64,000 bases of DNA from Acinetobacter pseudolwoffii (GCF_002803605.1 NZ_PHRG01000003.1:1-64000); one strand, 5' to 3'. Shown: positions 25,492 to 34,916, counted from the stretch's first letter. Numbers and translations: made by a program. The notes: generated by a model not told the origin, from the letters alone.

Positions 25492-28263
25492 ATGTTGGTA
25501 CGTTATAAGAATTTAAGCTTGGCGATTTTGTTGTCGGGTTGTAGTGCGCTGAGTTTTGCACAACCTGTTTTGGTGAAAACTGAACAGAATGTGGAGGAAT
25601 ATCGTCTTGATAATGGTTTACGAATTATCCTGGCACCGAATGATAAAGAAAATAAAATTTTTATGAATACGGTGTATTTGACCGGTTCACTGAATGATCC
25701 TAAAGGAAAAGGTGGTCTGGCGCATCTGCTGGAACACTTGGCTTTTAAAGGCACTAAAAATGTCAAAGGTGATGAATTTCAGCGTCGGCTCGATCAATAT
25801 ACCTTAATGACCAATGCCAGTACCGATTATTATTCAACCAAATATACCAATGTCATTCGTCCTGAAAAAACGGCGCTCAGTGAAGTAATTTTCCTTGAAG
25901 CCGAGCGTATGGATCAGCTGGTTCTTCAGGAAAAATATGTACCGACCGAAATTGATATTGTAAAGCGCGAACGCGAAATTCGTCTGGATCAGCCATTTTC
26001 AGTACTCATGGATCAGGTGTTTAAGTCGGCTTATGGCAATCAGTATTTGGGCCGTTTACCGATTGGTGATCTGAATGAGCTGCAATCCATCAATATGCAG
26101 GAATTGAACCAGTTTTACCGGAGCTGGTATGCACCGAATAATGCCTTTATGGTGATTTCAGGCAAGTTTGATAAGGCAGAAGTATTAAAGCAGATTGATA
26201 GCCATTTCAGTCCGATTCAATCGCGAAGTGTACCGGCGCAAGTGAAAGTTCCGGCTTTAAAACCTGAGCAGATTCAACAGCGTGAATTTACTGTGCAAAA
26301 GGGCAGTGATCTGGCCAAATTCAATATTTACCTGAATGGCCCGGATGAAAAGATCAAGACTGCTTTGGCTGTTTCACCGACGCTCTATACCTTGCAACCG
26401 AGCGGGCATTTATATCAGAGCATGGTGGAAAGTGGAAAGTCGACCATGGTGCAATCTAGCACCTGGTTAGATAAAGACTTTAATCTGGTGTTTATGGGCG
26501 CGATCTATGCACCCAATCATCAGCCAAAAACTGTGGAACAAAGTTTGATTCAAGGCGTAGAGCAAAGCCAGCCATTTACCGAGGCCGAATTAAACCGAGT
26601 TAAAAATCTGACCCGCAATCAGGCTGATAATATTAAAAATAGCGCGACTGCTTTAGGTTCACGTTTAAGTGATTATGCCGTGGCTTATTCGGGTGACTGG
26701 AGCCAGTATTTTAAAGATCTGAATGCGATTGAAAACCTGAATGTGAGTCAGGTTAATCAGGTCTATAAAGGCTTTCTAAAACCTGAATATCGTATTTCTG
26801 GCAATATCCTGCCAACACCGGAAGATCAGAAAAAAGCGCAGGAAGTGACACAGACGGAAGCACCGAAAAAAACACTGGACCAACAGGCTGAGACAGAAGA
26901 GCCTTTAAAGGATGTCAGTGTTTATCAGGCGGAAGTGAAGCAGTATGTAGCGCAATCCAAGCAGTATTTATCTGCCAAGGACAAGCAGATTCAGCGTGGT
27001 AAGTTAAAAAATGGCATTAAATACGCGCTATTCCCAACCAATATTCGCGATGACAAGGTGTATGCCACAATTTCTCTGGATTTTGGGACTGCGCAAAGCC
27101 TGATGAATAAAGGCGAGATTCTGGATCTGACCGCGTATTTAATGCTGCGCTCATCGGAAAGCCAGAGCTTGCAGCAGATTGCTGACAAAATTATCGAAGT
27201 AGGCGGTTCAGCGACTGCCAGCCCATCGAGTAATGGCCTTAACATACAGATCAGTGCCAAAAAAGAGAAGTTTGCAGAGTTTTTCCAATATGTGGTTGAT
27301 GTACTGAAAAAACCTGCATTTGAGCAAAGCCAGTTTGACTTGATCAAGGGTCAGACCTTATCCAGTCTGGATCGTCCTTATACCGAGCCAGATACGGTGT
27401 CGAGCCTGACTATGGCGCGAACCATTGAAGTGTATCAACCCGGTGACATTCGTTTCCATTTTGAACCTGAACTGGCCACCAGGCAGTTTAAAGCAGCCAC
27501 TCGTGAGCAAGTGGTCGCTTTGTATCAGCAATTCTTTAAAACGCATCATGCACACATTGCAGTGACTGGGGAATTTCAGCCAAAATCTATACAGAAAATG
27601 CTGAAAAATAGTTTCGCGGACTGGAAAGCGGTACAGCCTTATGAACGCCTGAAATCAGAATATCGAAGCTATCCAGCCCAAAAAATTCATGCATTATCTG
27701 AACAACGTGAGTTCGGTAGTTATCAGGCATTGCTGACCTTCCCGGTGGGGGCAGACCATGCAGATGTACCTGCTTTACAAGTCTTCCGTCATATTCTGGG
27801 TGACTCTCAACTGTCTTCCCGTTTGGCTCAGGAATTACGTGAAAAAAATGCGCTGGTCTACGGTTTTAGTGCCCATGTTCAGTTTAATGAATGGGCCGAT
27901 TCAGGTGCTTTGGCACTGGGTGCCAATTATACCGCAGGTAAATCTGCACAGGTTTCTCAAACGGTGCATCAGGTACTCAATGAGCTGTTAACACGTGGTG
28001 TAACTGAACAGGAAGTGGAAGCGGCCAAAGCCAGCATTTTGAAAAAACGTGTCAATGCACTGGAAGATGATCGCCGTATTCACAGTATGTTGGTTCCTCA
28101 ACTGGAAAAAGATCGTAAGCTGATTTACCGTGAAAAACGTGATCAGGCGATTGCCCAACTGACGAAAGCCGACATTGATGCCGTGATTAAAAAATACATC
28201 AAGCTGGATCAGTTGGTCGAAGTGATGGCTGATCAGTACGGTAAGCAAGTTAAAACATCATAG
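25492..28263 (+). CDS. M16 family zinc metallopeptidase, exported
   Basis: This 923-residue protein has two pitrilysin-type halves. The first holds the inverted zinc motif HLLEH at residues 78-82 within GGLAHLLEHLAFKGT and a downstream glutamate in VKREREIRLDQ. The second half (from about residue 500) is the inactive-type partner domain, as usual in this family. The N-terminus is a secretion signal containing LLSGC, so it could be lipidated. Cleavage after SFA is the alternative. It is likely to degrade peptides in the periplasm. A possible Fur box lies upstream, so iron control is conceivable. Confidence 0.88.
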   Translation: MLVRYKNLSLAILLSGCSALSFAQPVLVKTEQNVEEYRLDNGLRIILAPNDKENKIFMNTVYLTGSLNDPKGKGGLAHLLEHLAFKGTKNVKGDEFQRRLDQYTLMTNASTDYYSTKYTNVIRPEKTALSEVIFLEAERMDQLVLQEKYVPTEIDIVKREREIRLDQPFSVLMDQVFKSAYGNQYLGRLPIGDLNELQSINMQELNQFYRSWYAPNNAFMVISGKFDKAEVLKQIDSHFSPIQSRSVPAQVKVPALKPEQIQQREFTVQKGSDLAKFNIYLNGPDEKIKTALAVSPTLYTLQPSGHLYQSMVESGKSTMVQSSTWLDKDFNLVFMGAIYAPNHQPKTVEQSLIQGVEQSQPFTEAELNRVKNLTRNQADNIKNSATALGSRLSDYAVAYSGDWSQYFKDLNAIENLNVSQVNQVYKGFLKPEYRISGNILPTPEDQKKAQEVTQTEAPKKTLDQQAETEEPLKDVSVYQAEVKQYVAQSKQYLSAKDKQIQRGKLKNGIKYALFPTNIRDDKVYATISLDFGTAQSLMNKGEILDLTAYLMLRSSESQSLQQIADKIIEVGGSATASPSSNGLNIQISAKKEKFAEFFQYVVDVLKKPAFEQSQFDLIKGQTLSSLDRPYTEPDTVSSLTMARTIEVYQPGDIRFHFEPELATRQFKAATREQVVALYQQFFKTHHAHIAVTGEFQPKSIQKMLKNSFADWKAVQPYERLKSEYRSYPAQKIHALSEQREFGSYQALLTFPVGADHADVPALQVFRHILGDSQLSSRLAQELREKNALVYGFSAHVQFNEWADSGALALGANYTAGKSAQVSQTVHQVLNELLTRGVTEQEVEAAKASILKKRVNALEDDRRIHSMLVPQLEKDRKLIYREKRDQAIAQLTKADIDAVIKKYIKLDQLVEVMADQYGKQVKTS

Positions 28264-28277
28264 TGTTAATAAATAAA

Positions 28278-28305
28278 AAATCCTCTTACTTAAGGGGATT
28301 TTTTA
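28278..28305 (+). terminator. Rho-independent terminator after the M16 peptidase gene
   Basis: The arms AAATCCTCTTA and TAAGGGGATTT (one G-U pair) are followed by a T run, 15 bases after the stop codon. Confidence 0.8.
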
Positions 28306-28332
28306 TTCTTCAATATAATTAAAAGCTCTAAT

Positions 28333-28593
28333 TTAAGTTGCTTTTCTGGTAAGCAGGATTCTACTTAAAACGCCAGATAGCACAGCACTGGGTAAGTTCC
28401 ACCAGAAAGTGGCAAAAAGAAACAGGAAAATCCCAGCTGATACTAATATTGCTTCAACAGCGATATCTTTCTTAAAAGCGAAGTGAATAATATGTTGGTA
28501 ATAATATGATGCGATTAAACTAGAAAAGATTGCTCAGCAAGTATAGAAAAGCTTATCTGATCGGGGACTCGCGATCATTTCTTCCCAGAGCAT
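28333..28593 (-). pseudogene. Small membrane protein gene interrupted by one in-frame stop
   Basis: On the minus strand an ATG at 28593, preceded by an AGGAAA ribosome-binding site, opens an 87-codon frame that ends with TAA at 28333. It is interrupted only by TGA at codon 20 (28534-28536). After the stop the frame encodes two likely membrane helices (AIFSSLIASYYYQHIIHF and ILVSAGIFLFLFATFWW). TGA is one base from TGG, so a recent Trp-to-stop change is the simple reading. The frame is otherwise undamaged. The protein family is not recognised. Confidence 0.55.
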
Positions 28594-28634
28594 ACGTATT
28601 TTCCTACTTTTTTTAAGGATTCAGACTCTTATTT

Positions 28635-29699
28635 TTATAATTTATAAAATGCTTTCGCATTCTCATAAAAGATCGGCTTTAATGCGTTTTCATCATAGTC
28701 CTGAACAATATCGCTAAAAGCATCAATGATATTCACGAGTGAGCTGCTGACACTGTCCATTGGAAAGTTGGAAGCAAACATCAGGCGTTCAGAACCAAAG
28801 CAATCTAAGGCATGCTGAATCAGGGGAGCTGCATGTTCCAATAATTCCTGTTTAGTTGCCAGCCGTTTCTGCTGATGAAAATCATGACCTAAAACGGGCA
28901 TAAACAGGCCAGACATTTTAGTCGATACATTTTTGCACTCGGACAGTTCAGCCAGTTGATCTTGCCAACTTGAAAATATCTGGGCGCGTTCTTGTTCAGT
29001 CTTGCCTGTAGCTTTGCCCACCTTGCCAAATAAGCCGGCAGGCGTACCGAGGTGATCTAGTGCGATGGGTGTTTTAGGAAAGGCTTTGGCCAGTGCAGTC
29101 ACATCCGCAATCTGGCTCGAATAGACCCAGGCATCAAAACTTAAGTCTTGCTTGGCCAGTTCTTCAAATCCTTTCAGGAAGTTTTTATTACGGTAGAGAT
29201 GTGGCTCATCGGTCCAGGCATGAATCCCTTTGTCTGGATGTACCGCAGCCATTTTACGAATCCCGCGAAATTTGGGAGAAGCTTCGCGATGCAATTCAAT
29301 CAACTGTTTAAAGTTTTTCTGCCGCGGATCCGCCGTAGCGACAATGCCACCGAGCTGGATATTATGCTGATCAAAAGGAAGTCCGGCCACAAAACGGGTT
29401 TCATCAACCACGCCTGTACCTTTCTGATCATGCCAGCTGGCTTCAACATGCACAATTTGTTCGACTTCATAATGCCCTAGATCTTTGTTGTAGTTCGCAG
29501 GCAGATAAGGGGCGGTCAGATGCTCGGTCAGGCCAATGGTCTCAATCACATCTTTAGGTTTGAGCAGCCGCACCATTTTGTCCAGTAATTTAGGATATTT
29601 GCCAAACAGTTTTACGGCAAATGCTGCCGCGTGTGGGGTGTTGTACGGATCCCATTGGTGAATATGTGGGTCAATGATCGGGAAGGGAAGTTGCTGCAT
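28635..29699 (-). CDS. Amidohydrolase-type TIM-barrel hydrolase
   Basis: This protein of about 354 residues is counted from ATG 29699, which has an AAGG site. An upstream TTG at 29732 is possible. It begins PIIDPHIHQWDP, the HxH metal-binding signature of the amidohydrolase-2 family. Further signatures are FVAGLP, GIRKMAAVHPD, a catalytic-histidine strand IALDHLGTPAG, and LMFASNFPMDS near the end with the final aspartate. Relatives include 2-pyrone-4,6-dicarboxylate lactonase and L-fuconolactone hydrolases. The substrate cannot be assigned. The gene is a single unit on the minus strand. Confidence 0.82.
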   Translation of the reverse strand: MQQLPFPIIDPHIHQWDPYNTPHAAAFAVKLFGKYPKLLDKMVRLLKPKDVIETIGLTEHLTAPYLPANYNKDLGHYEVEQIVHVEASWHDQKGTGVVDETRFVAGLPFDQHNIQLGGIVATADPRQKNFKQLIELHREASPKFRGIRKMAAVHPDKGIHAWTDEPHLYRNKNFLKGFEELAKQDLSFDAWVYSSQIADVTALAKAFPKTPIALDHLGTPAGLFGKVGKATGKTEQERAQIFSSWQDQLAELSECKNVSTKMSGLFMPVLGHDFHQQKRLATKQELLEHAAPLIQHALDCFGSERLMFASNFPMDSVSSSLVNIIDAFSDIVQDYDENALKPIFYENAKAFYKL

Positions 29700-29782
29700 G
29701 CTATGCCTTGTTTTAGTGTATTTATTATTCAATTTATATGGGGCTAAAATCAGTTCGAAGTCAAGATGATAAATTAAGGCAA

Positions 29783-29806
29783 ATAAAAAAGCCCCGCGGG
29801 GCTTTT
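29783..29806 (-). terminator. Terminator of the DUF3144 gene
   Basis: The perfect palindrome AAGCCCCGCGGGGCTT is followed on the minus strand by a T-rich run, 11 bases after the gene stop. Confidence 0.85.
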
Positions 29807-29816
29807 CATATTTTAA

Positions 29817-30218
29817 TCAATGATCGTGCTTGTGATCATGGTTATGCTTGTTGGCATGAAACTCTTCATTGTGACGGAAACGTAAATAGTTTTCGAACTG
29901 TTCACAGTATTCATCATAGTTATCTTCCAGCATCATTTGGAATTGCTGCATAATATAAGACATCACCTGATCTTTGGCATCGCGCATTTCGTTGCCATCT
30001 TTAAAGTTATTCGCTGCCACCCAGGTATTGAAACGGGCAGTACCAAATAACATGGCTGCACTGACTTGACCGCGCTTATCACTCGGTTTTTCCTGCGAGC
30101 CTTTTTCTACGCGACAAAACTCGTTGGCTTGTTGAATAAATTCATCAGCACGTTCAAAGAATGCCGCATTTAACGCTTCTTCTTCGGTTACATCGGTTGC
30201 TTCAATCTTTTGAACCAT
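29817..30218 (-). CDS. DUF3144 family protein with His-rich tail
   Basis: This 133-residue soluble protein has the DUF3144 pattern: FFERADEFIQQANEFC, then VSAAMLFGTARFNTWVAA and a helical acidic end (MMLEDNYDEYCEQFENYLRFR). The last 15 residues are dominated by histidine (HANKHNHDHKHDH), which could bind metal such as nickel or zinc. That idea is inference from composition. The family has no assigned function. It is a single-gene unit with its own terminator, divergent from the next gene. Confidence 0.82.
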   Translation of the reverse strand: MVQKIEATDVTEEEALNAAFFERADEFIQQANEFCRVEKGSQEKPSDKRGQVSAAMLFGTARFNTWVAANNFKDGNEMRDAKDQVMSYIMQQFQMMLEDNYDEYCEQFENYLRFRHNEEFHANKHNHDHKHDH

Positions 30219-30321
30219 GAATTTTTCCTGACCATCATAAAATCTTAATGGCTAATTATAGGCAAAGCCTTGCAGAAACTAAACCTTTGCCTTAATCTAA
30301 AAATAGCCTAAGCATATAAAA

Positions 30322-30963
30322 GTGAATGCCATGCAGGATGCGATTGCGGTACAAAGTCTGAAAAGTGATATTGCCTTATTGCGCCAGAATATCTGGCCAC
30401 CGGCAAATCTGGCCAATGTCGAAGGTCTGCCGATTTATTATGGAACCAAATCGCAGGTCGAAGAATATTACACCCAGTGGCTTGGTCTGATTGAAAGGGC
30501 GCAGGATCTGTTCCAACCTTTCATGGACGATGAAACCCTAGATGCTATCCATCTTCCCAGTCATTTAAACTTGCCGCTGTTTTATTTTCATGTTGACCGA
30601 ATCAGGCTAAATAAAACCCGGGCCAAAGAATCTAAAACTTTTCGTGGTGTGGCCAGCCTGATTGAAAAATGCGGGCAGTTTGAACCCGAACAGATCGCAG
30701 CCATGCGACACTGGCTCGACAGTGACGATACCGCGGCTTTGGTGGCACACCGCGAATTTGTAGACTTACGTACTTATGTGTTTCAGCATGGTCAAAGTGA
30801 ATATACACGTACCCGTTTTTATGTGAATGGTATCGTGCTGAGTGTCGAGCCACATTTTGAGCTGGTCGATGCCCGTGATAAACCACGTAAGCAACGCAGT
30901 GATAGTTATAATGACCCTCTGGCCGATAATAATACCTGGAAAGTGTTTGGTAAATATCGCTAG
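30322..30963 (+). CDS. Conserved-looking protein of unknown function
   Basis: This protein has 213 residues from GTG 30322, or 210 from ATG 30331, and neither start has a strong ribosome-binding site. It is soluble and mainly helical, with a mid-protein block FYFHVDRIRLNKTRAKESKTFRGVASLIEKCG and a strand-rich C-terminal part (YTRTRFYVNGIVLSVEPHFEL). I do not recognise a family and see no catalytic signature. It ends 7 bases before the convergent CYTH-CHAD gene stop. The codon use is like that of its neighbours, so it is very likely real. Confidence 0.7.
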   Translation: MNAMQDAIAVQSLKSDIALLRQNIWPPANLANVEGLPIYYGTKSQVEEYYTQWLGLIERAQDLFQPFMDDETLDAIHLPSHLNLPLFYFHVDRIRLNKTRAKESKTFRGVASLIEKCGQFEPEQIAAMRHWLDSDDTAALVAHREFVDLRTYVFQHGQSEYTRTRFYVNGIVLSVEPHFELVDARDKPRKQRSDSYNDPLADNNTWKVFGKYR

Positions 30964-30970
30964 CCCGGTT

Positions 30971-32425
30971 TTACCAGAAGGGTTTGGTATTTTCAGCAAA
31001 CTGCTGTAAACGCTCGGCTGCTTCACTCGACAAACGCTGCTGTTCTGCGCTTATCCAGCCCAGCACAAACCAGGCTTTGCTATTTTGCTTGACATACGGT
31101 CTAAACAGTTCGTCTGCCACAAACAGGTCGTTATAATGCCCCAAGCTTTCCTGTAAGGGTTTTAGGGCTTTCAGATAAGTTTTCACATCCTTTTCAGGAA
31201 ATAAGCTCTGTAAAAATTCTACGTTATAGCGCAAGCGTTTCACCCGTTTACGCGTGCGATGCCGCGATTCAATATCCAGTTCCTGATAGTTTTCGGCATC
31301 CTGACAAATTTGCTGATGTAACTTGCTCAAACCTTTACACAAAATTTTATGCGAAGATTTGGCTTTGCTATGCATTTTTTCCTGACTAAAGCTGAGTAGT
31401 TGCAGTATCAAGTCCACTGTAGCTGAATGTCTGAACAGCGCGCTAATATCTGGCTGTTTTTGTCGATGTGGTGGTAATTTTAATAAGGGTGAGCCGGCTT
31501 TTTCCAGTTGCGGAATCAGACTTTCTGCAAGGGCATCGCGATCTCGGGTAGAACCCAGTTGCTGAAAAATATCTCGCAGCTGTTCCGGCCATTCTGGCTG
31601 TACATGTTCAGTCACAGACTGGAAAATTTTAAAGGCACTGCGTAAGCGCCGGATCGCGACACGTGCCTGATGCACATGATCGCTGTTATAATGATCAGCG
31701 GCAATCGCAGTTGCATTCGGAAAAAGATGAGCCAGACAGTTGGCTACGATTTTCTTTAAAATAGTAGCAATCTGATCTTTCTGCTCAAGTTCTAATGGCA
31801 GCTGATGCTGCACAGGCAGACTTTCTTCACCCTGTAATAGGGCATAACCGCGTTCCGATTTACTCCGCGTATCCAGCCATAAATCATAACGTTGAATCCA
31901 TGGCCGAATGAAATCAATCAATTCGCTCAATTGACCGGATTTTAGCTCAAATTCGACTTCATAAATATCAATGGCTTGATCCTTATGGCGAATTTCCCCT
32001 ACATCAAAGGCAATCTCAATCTGGCTATTTTGATGTGTTTCGGTCAGCACATAACGCGCGACATCTGTTTCAAATTGCAGAATAAGCGGTATATCCAAAT
32101 CGCCAAGCGCCTGTTTCAGGATTTTTTTTGCCGGTTTGTGATTGCGATATAACTGAAAATCACAGCTTTCAGGTGGGCTTTTTAATGTATGTTCAAGTTC
32201 AAAACGTTCAAATTGCTGCTCAGTAGGTGCTTTCAGGGTTTGAATCCATTGCTGGTCTTCTAGACGTTGTCGCAAGGCGATTTGATGTTGTTGGAGTTGT
32301 TGTGCTTCAGTATCGAAGTAGCGCGCACATAAACGATGCCGAGTCGGCTGAAGCTTCTGGAAGTCCTGTTCAAATTGTGCACGTGACTGTGACGGAATCT
32401 GGAATTTGAGTTCTATTTCTGCCAT
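30971..32425 (-). CDS. CYTH and CHAD domain protein
   Basis: This 484-residue protein starts with the CYTH signature ExExK (AEIELKFQIP, residues 2-10), and the triphosphate-tunnel domain runs to about residue 200. The C-terminal half is a CHAD domain with the conserved basic helices HQARVAIRRLRSAFKIF and RHRTRKRVKRLRYNVEFL. CYTH domains hydrolyse inorganic triphosphate or bind phosphorylated ligands. CHAD domains bind polyphosphate. A role in tri- or polyphosphate metabolism is expected. A paralogue lies immediately upstream on the same strand. Confidence 0.88.
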   Translation of the reverse strand: MAEIELKFQIPSQSRAQFEQDFQKLQPTRHRLCARYFDTEAQQLQQHQIALRQRLEDQQWIQTLKAPTEQQFERFELEHTLKSPPESCDFQLYRNHKPAKKILKQALGDLDIPLILQFETDVARYVLTETHQNSQIEIAFDVGEIRHKDQAIDIYEVEFELKSGQLSELIDFIRPWIQRYDLWLDTRSKSERGYALLQGEESLPVQHQLPLELEQKDQIATILKKIVANCLAHLFPNATAIAADHYNSDHVHQARVAIRRLRSAFKIFQSVTEHVQPEWPEQLRDIFQQLGSTRDRDALAESLIPQLEKAGSPLLKLPPHRQKQPDISALFRHSATVDLILQLLSFSQEKMHSKAKSSHKILCKGLSKLHQQICQDAENYQELDIESRHRTRKRVKRLRYNVEFLQSLFPEKDVKTYLKALKPLQESLGHYNDLFVADELFRPYVKQNSKAWFVLGWISAEQQRLSSEAAERLQQFAENTKPFW

Positions 32426-32504
32426 CGGGTCATTCCTTCTCGATGTAGGTTATACAGATCAATATAGCTCAAAGATTAGCCACAGTGTGATGTGCTTCTG
32501 CAAC

Positions 32505-32537
32505 AAAAAAAGCACGCCGTAGAGGGAGCGTGCTTTG
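32505..32537 (-). terminator. Terminator between the two CYTH genes
   Basis: On the minus strand, arms AAAGCACGC and GCGTGCTTT are followed by a T run, about 20 bases after the stop of the upstream CYTH gene. The two paralogues are therefore probably separate transcripts, at least in part. Confidence 0.8.
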
Positions 32538-32555
32538 AAATGTTCTTAAAGATAT

Positions 32556-34013
32556 TTATTTGAGGAATTTACGGCTCACCAGGAACTGTTCTGTCGCTTC
32601 AAGCAGTTTCTGCGCATAGACTTCCTGCTTGGCAGTCAGCCAGCCTAATACAAACCAGTCACTCGCTTCCAGTTCAGTTTGCTGAATATACACTGCCGAA
32701 GAGGCCAAGGTTTGATATTCACCGGCTGCAAGTTGTGCATCATTCAGCGCTTTGCTGTACTTCTGCAAGTTTTTGACGTCATAGATTGTGGTTAAAATCG
32801 GGAAGCTGAATTTGAGTTCCTGAATCCGGCCCGACAATTGATCCAGACTTTCAAAATCAGTGATATCCGTCTGGTTCATTTGTTCCTGCAAGGCTTTATA
32901 TTGCTGTTGCAAGGTGGTTTGTGCAGCAGTTTTCAAGTCCAGCGAAGCATGCTCATTTTCATTTAAACTGAACATCAGCAATTCCAGATAATGATGCACA
33001 TTCTGTGTAGACTTGACCAGATTACCGAGTTTCTCCTGCGCATACAGAATATCTTTGCTCAGATTTTCCGCAGTGGTCGGATTTTGCAGGAAGCTGGCCA
33101 AGCTGTTTTGCATATGCTGCAAATGTTGTAAATGCTCGAACTGCTGCTTAAAGGCAGCCATTTGATGTGCCCATTTGTCCGAAAGCTGCGGATGCCAGTC
33201 TTTAAACAGCAGCAAGGTCAGATACAGCTGATCCAGTGCCAGTTGAGCCTGCTGAATATGTTCCTGCTGTGCAACCTGAGCTGAAATCGCGGTGATATTT
33301 GGCAATAAATGTTGCATCTGCTGCGCAATCAGACTGCATAGGGTTTTACCAGCGCTGTCTTTTTTACTGATCTGGAACTCTTTGGCGAAGGTGGCCGGGC
33401 TCACGCGTTGTGAGGTGGCCAATAAATTACCAATTTCTGCCTTGCTGCGTACATCGAGCCAGAGCTGATATTTCTTGACCCATTCAAAACTGAATGCCAA
33501 TAAATTGTGTATCAACCCACTTTTTAGCTCAAACTCGACTTCATGTACCTCTTGTTCAGCATTTCGGGTACGGATCTGCCCAATATCCAGACTGACTTCG
33601 ATTTGTGTGTCTTGGTATTCAATTACACGCAAGGTGCGGGCAATATCGGTTTCGAATTGCAGTTGTAGCTGATCAGACTGATTGCCGAGCGCATGGCTCA
33701 GAATCGCCTGTGCTTCTGGGAACTGGGTATAAATACTTAAATCCAGTTCAGGAGATTCAGTTAATTCCCCCAGATCATGATTATGTTCAAAGCGTTCAAT
33801 ATGGCTTTTACCGGCAGCTTTCAGGGTTTGCACCCAGCGCGTACCTTCCAGACGCTGACGTAGTGCTACCCCGTGCTGGGCCAGTTGACGGTCGGCAGTA
33901 TCATAATATTTGGCTTGAAGCTGGATCTGTTGAGACTTTTTCGGATCAAGTGCCTTGAGCAGCGCAGTGCGTCGTGCCGCAGGAATCTGGAACTTGAGTT
34001 CAACTTCAACCAT
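32556..34013 (-). CDS. CYTH domain protein with degenerate CHAD-like region
   Basis: This 485-residue paralogue of the adjacent CYTH-CHAD protein has the same domain order. The CYTH half is well kept (VEVELKFQIP, then VALRQRLEGTRWVQTLKA and an acidic VHEVEFELKSG). The second half aligns in length and secondary structure with CHAD. The basic helices are lost, however: HQARVAIRRLRSA of the neighbour corresponds to IQQAQLALDQLYLTL, and RTRKRVKRLRYN to SLDQLSGRIQELKFS. Polyphosphate binding by that half is therefore unlikely. The ATG has a modest leader. The triphosphatase half may still be active. Confidence 0.8.
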   Translation of the reverse strand: MVEVELKFQIPAARRTALLKALDPKKSQQIQLQAKYYDTADRQLAQHGVALRQRLEGTRWVQTLKAAGKSHIERFEHNHDLGELTESPELDLSIYTQFPEAQAILSHALGNQSDQLQLQFETDIARTLRVIEYQDTQIEVSLDIGQIRTRNAEQEVHEVEFELKSGLIHNLLAFSFEWVKKYQLWLDVRSKAEIGNLLATSQRVSPATFAKEFQISKKDSAGKTLCSLIAQQMQHLLPNITAISAQVAQQEHIQQAQLALDQLYLTLLLFKDWHPQLSDKWAHQMAAFKQQFEHLQHLQHMQNSLASFLQNPTTAENLSKDILYAQEKLGNLVKSTQNVHHYLELLMFSLNENEHASLDLKTAAQTTLQQQYKALQEQMNQTDITDFESLDQLSGRIQELKFSFPILTTIYDVKNLQKYSKALNDAQLAAGEYQTLASSAVYIQQTELEASDWFVLGWLTAKQEVYAQKLLEATEQFLVSRKFLK

Positions 34014-34349
34014 AATGATTTTCCTATCTGTTTAGTACACGCCAGCATGTACTGATATTTTTCGCTTTAATGAGATGCTGAAAATTCGGCGGGCAATCGC
34101 CGCAATTATATTTTTAGATGTATGCGTGGCAGATTGTAACCAAAATCAAAATGCATGTAAGACTTGACCTGCATATAAAAATATTGAACAGGAATTTAAA
34201 TATTGGCTTTGAGCTGTTAATAGGGTTGCAAAGCGAGAGGAATTGCGGCTTTGCTTGGAAAATATCTAAGAATATTCGAGCAAATCAAGAGACTGTTAAT
34301 TGGCCAAAATATACGCTAAGGTAAAACAAAAACGTCAGGATGATGAAAG

Positions 34350-34733
34350 ATGAATGTACAAGTACAACCAAAAATTAATAATGAGGGGGTGGTTCAGCCC
34401 CAGATGCCGATTAAGAATTATCATGAATTTTATCGCTTCTATTTGACTGAGCATCGGCAGATTATCAGCCGCCGTCTGCACGTGGCCGGCAGTAGCATCG
34501 GTTTATACTGTTTTGCCAAAGCCATTCGTCAAGGCAAGCCGCGATATTTTACCTATGGTTTGCTTTCGGGTTATGCCTGTGCCTGGGTCGGTCATTTTAT
34601 CTTTGAGCGCAATAAACCGGCCAGCTTTAAACAGCCTGTATATAGCTTTATCTCGGACTGGCGCATGTTTGCCGATGTCCTGCGTGGTAATATCAGCCTG
34701 ATCGATCGTAAATACGATAAAATTTCCAGTTGA
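34350..34733 (+). CDS. DUF962 (Mpo1-like) protein
   Basis: This 127-residue protein has the DUF962 pattern: HEFYRFYLTEHRQIISRRLHVAGSSIG, then GYACAWVGHFIFERNKPASFKQP and FISDWRMFADVLRG. The family includes yeast Mpo1, a dioxygenase in phytosphingosine alpha-oxidation that uses iron bound by histidines. The conserved histidines are present here. The region between the motifs is hydrophobic enough for one or two membrane segments. An AGGATGATG leader precedes the ATG. The bacterial substrate is unknown. Confidence 0.82.
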   Translation: MNVQVQPKINNEGVVQPQMPIKNYHEFYRFYLTEHRQIISRRLHVAGSSIGLYCFAKAIRQGKPRYFTYGLLSGYACAWVGHFIFERNKPASFKQPVYSFISDWRMFADVLRGNISLIDRKYDKISS

Positions 34734-34826
34734 GCGAGAATGACTTTTATCGGAATGTGCTCACTTAAAGCATGAAATTTCGATAAAAGCCTTGCAAGTC
34801 TAGAATTATTATTCTAATAATTAGGT

Positions 34827-34916
34827 TATTGCCAATTTAGTTTTTTGATCAACCATTATATTTTAATCAATATATCAGTTTTCCAAGCCTGGAGCGACCT
34901 TCTCCGGGCTTTTTTT
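34827..34916 (+). ncRNA. Candidate small RNA with its own promoter and terminator
   Basis: A promoter-like TTGCAA (34792-34797) and TAATAA (34815-34820) are separated by exactly 17 bases. A strong Rho-independent terminator (arms AGCCTGGAG/CTCCGGGCT, then seven T) ends at about 34916. The predicted transcript is about 90 bases and contains no reading frame of note. It starts about 90 bases after the DUF962 stop. It could instead be a 3' UTR of that gene. The start is inferred from the -10 position. Confidence 0.4.

Noticed and set aside
33605..33958. 117-codon plus-strand frame opposite the second CYTH gene
   Set aside because: It lies wholly inside a well-supported gene on the other strand and has no family likeness or start signal.
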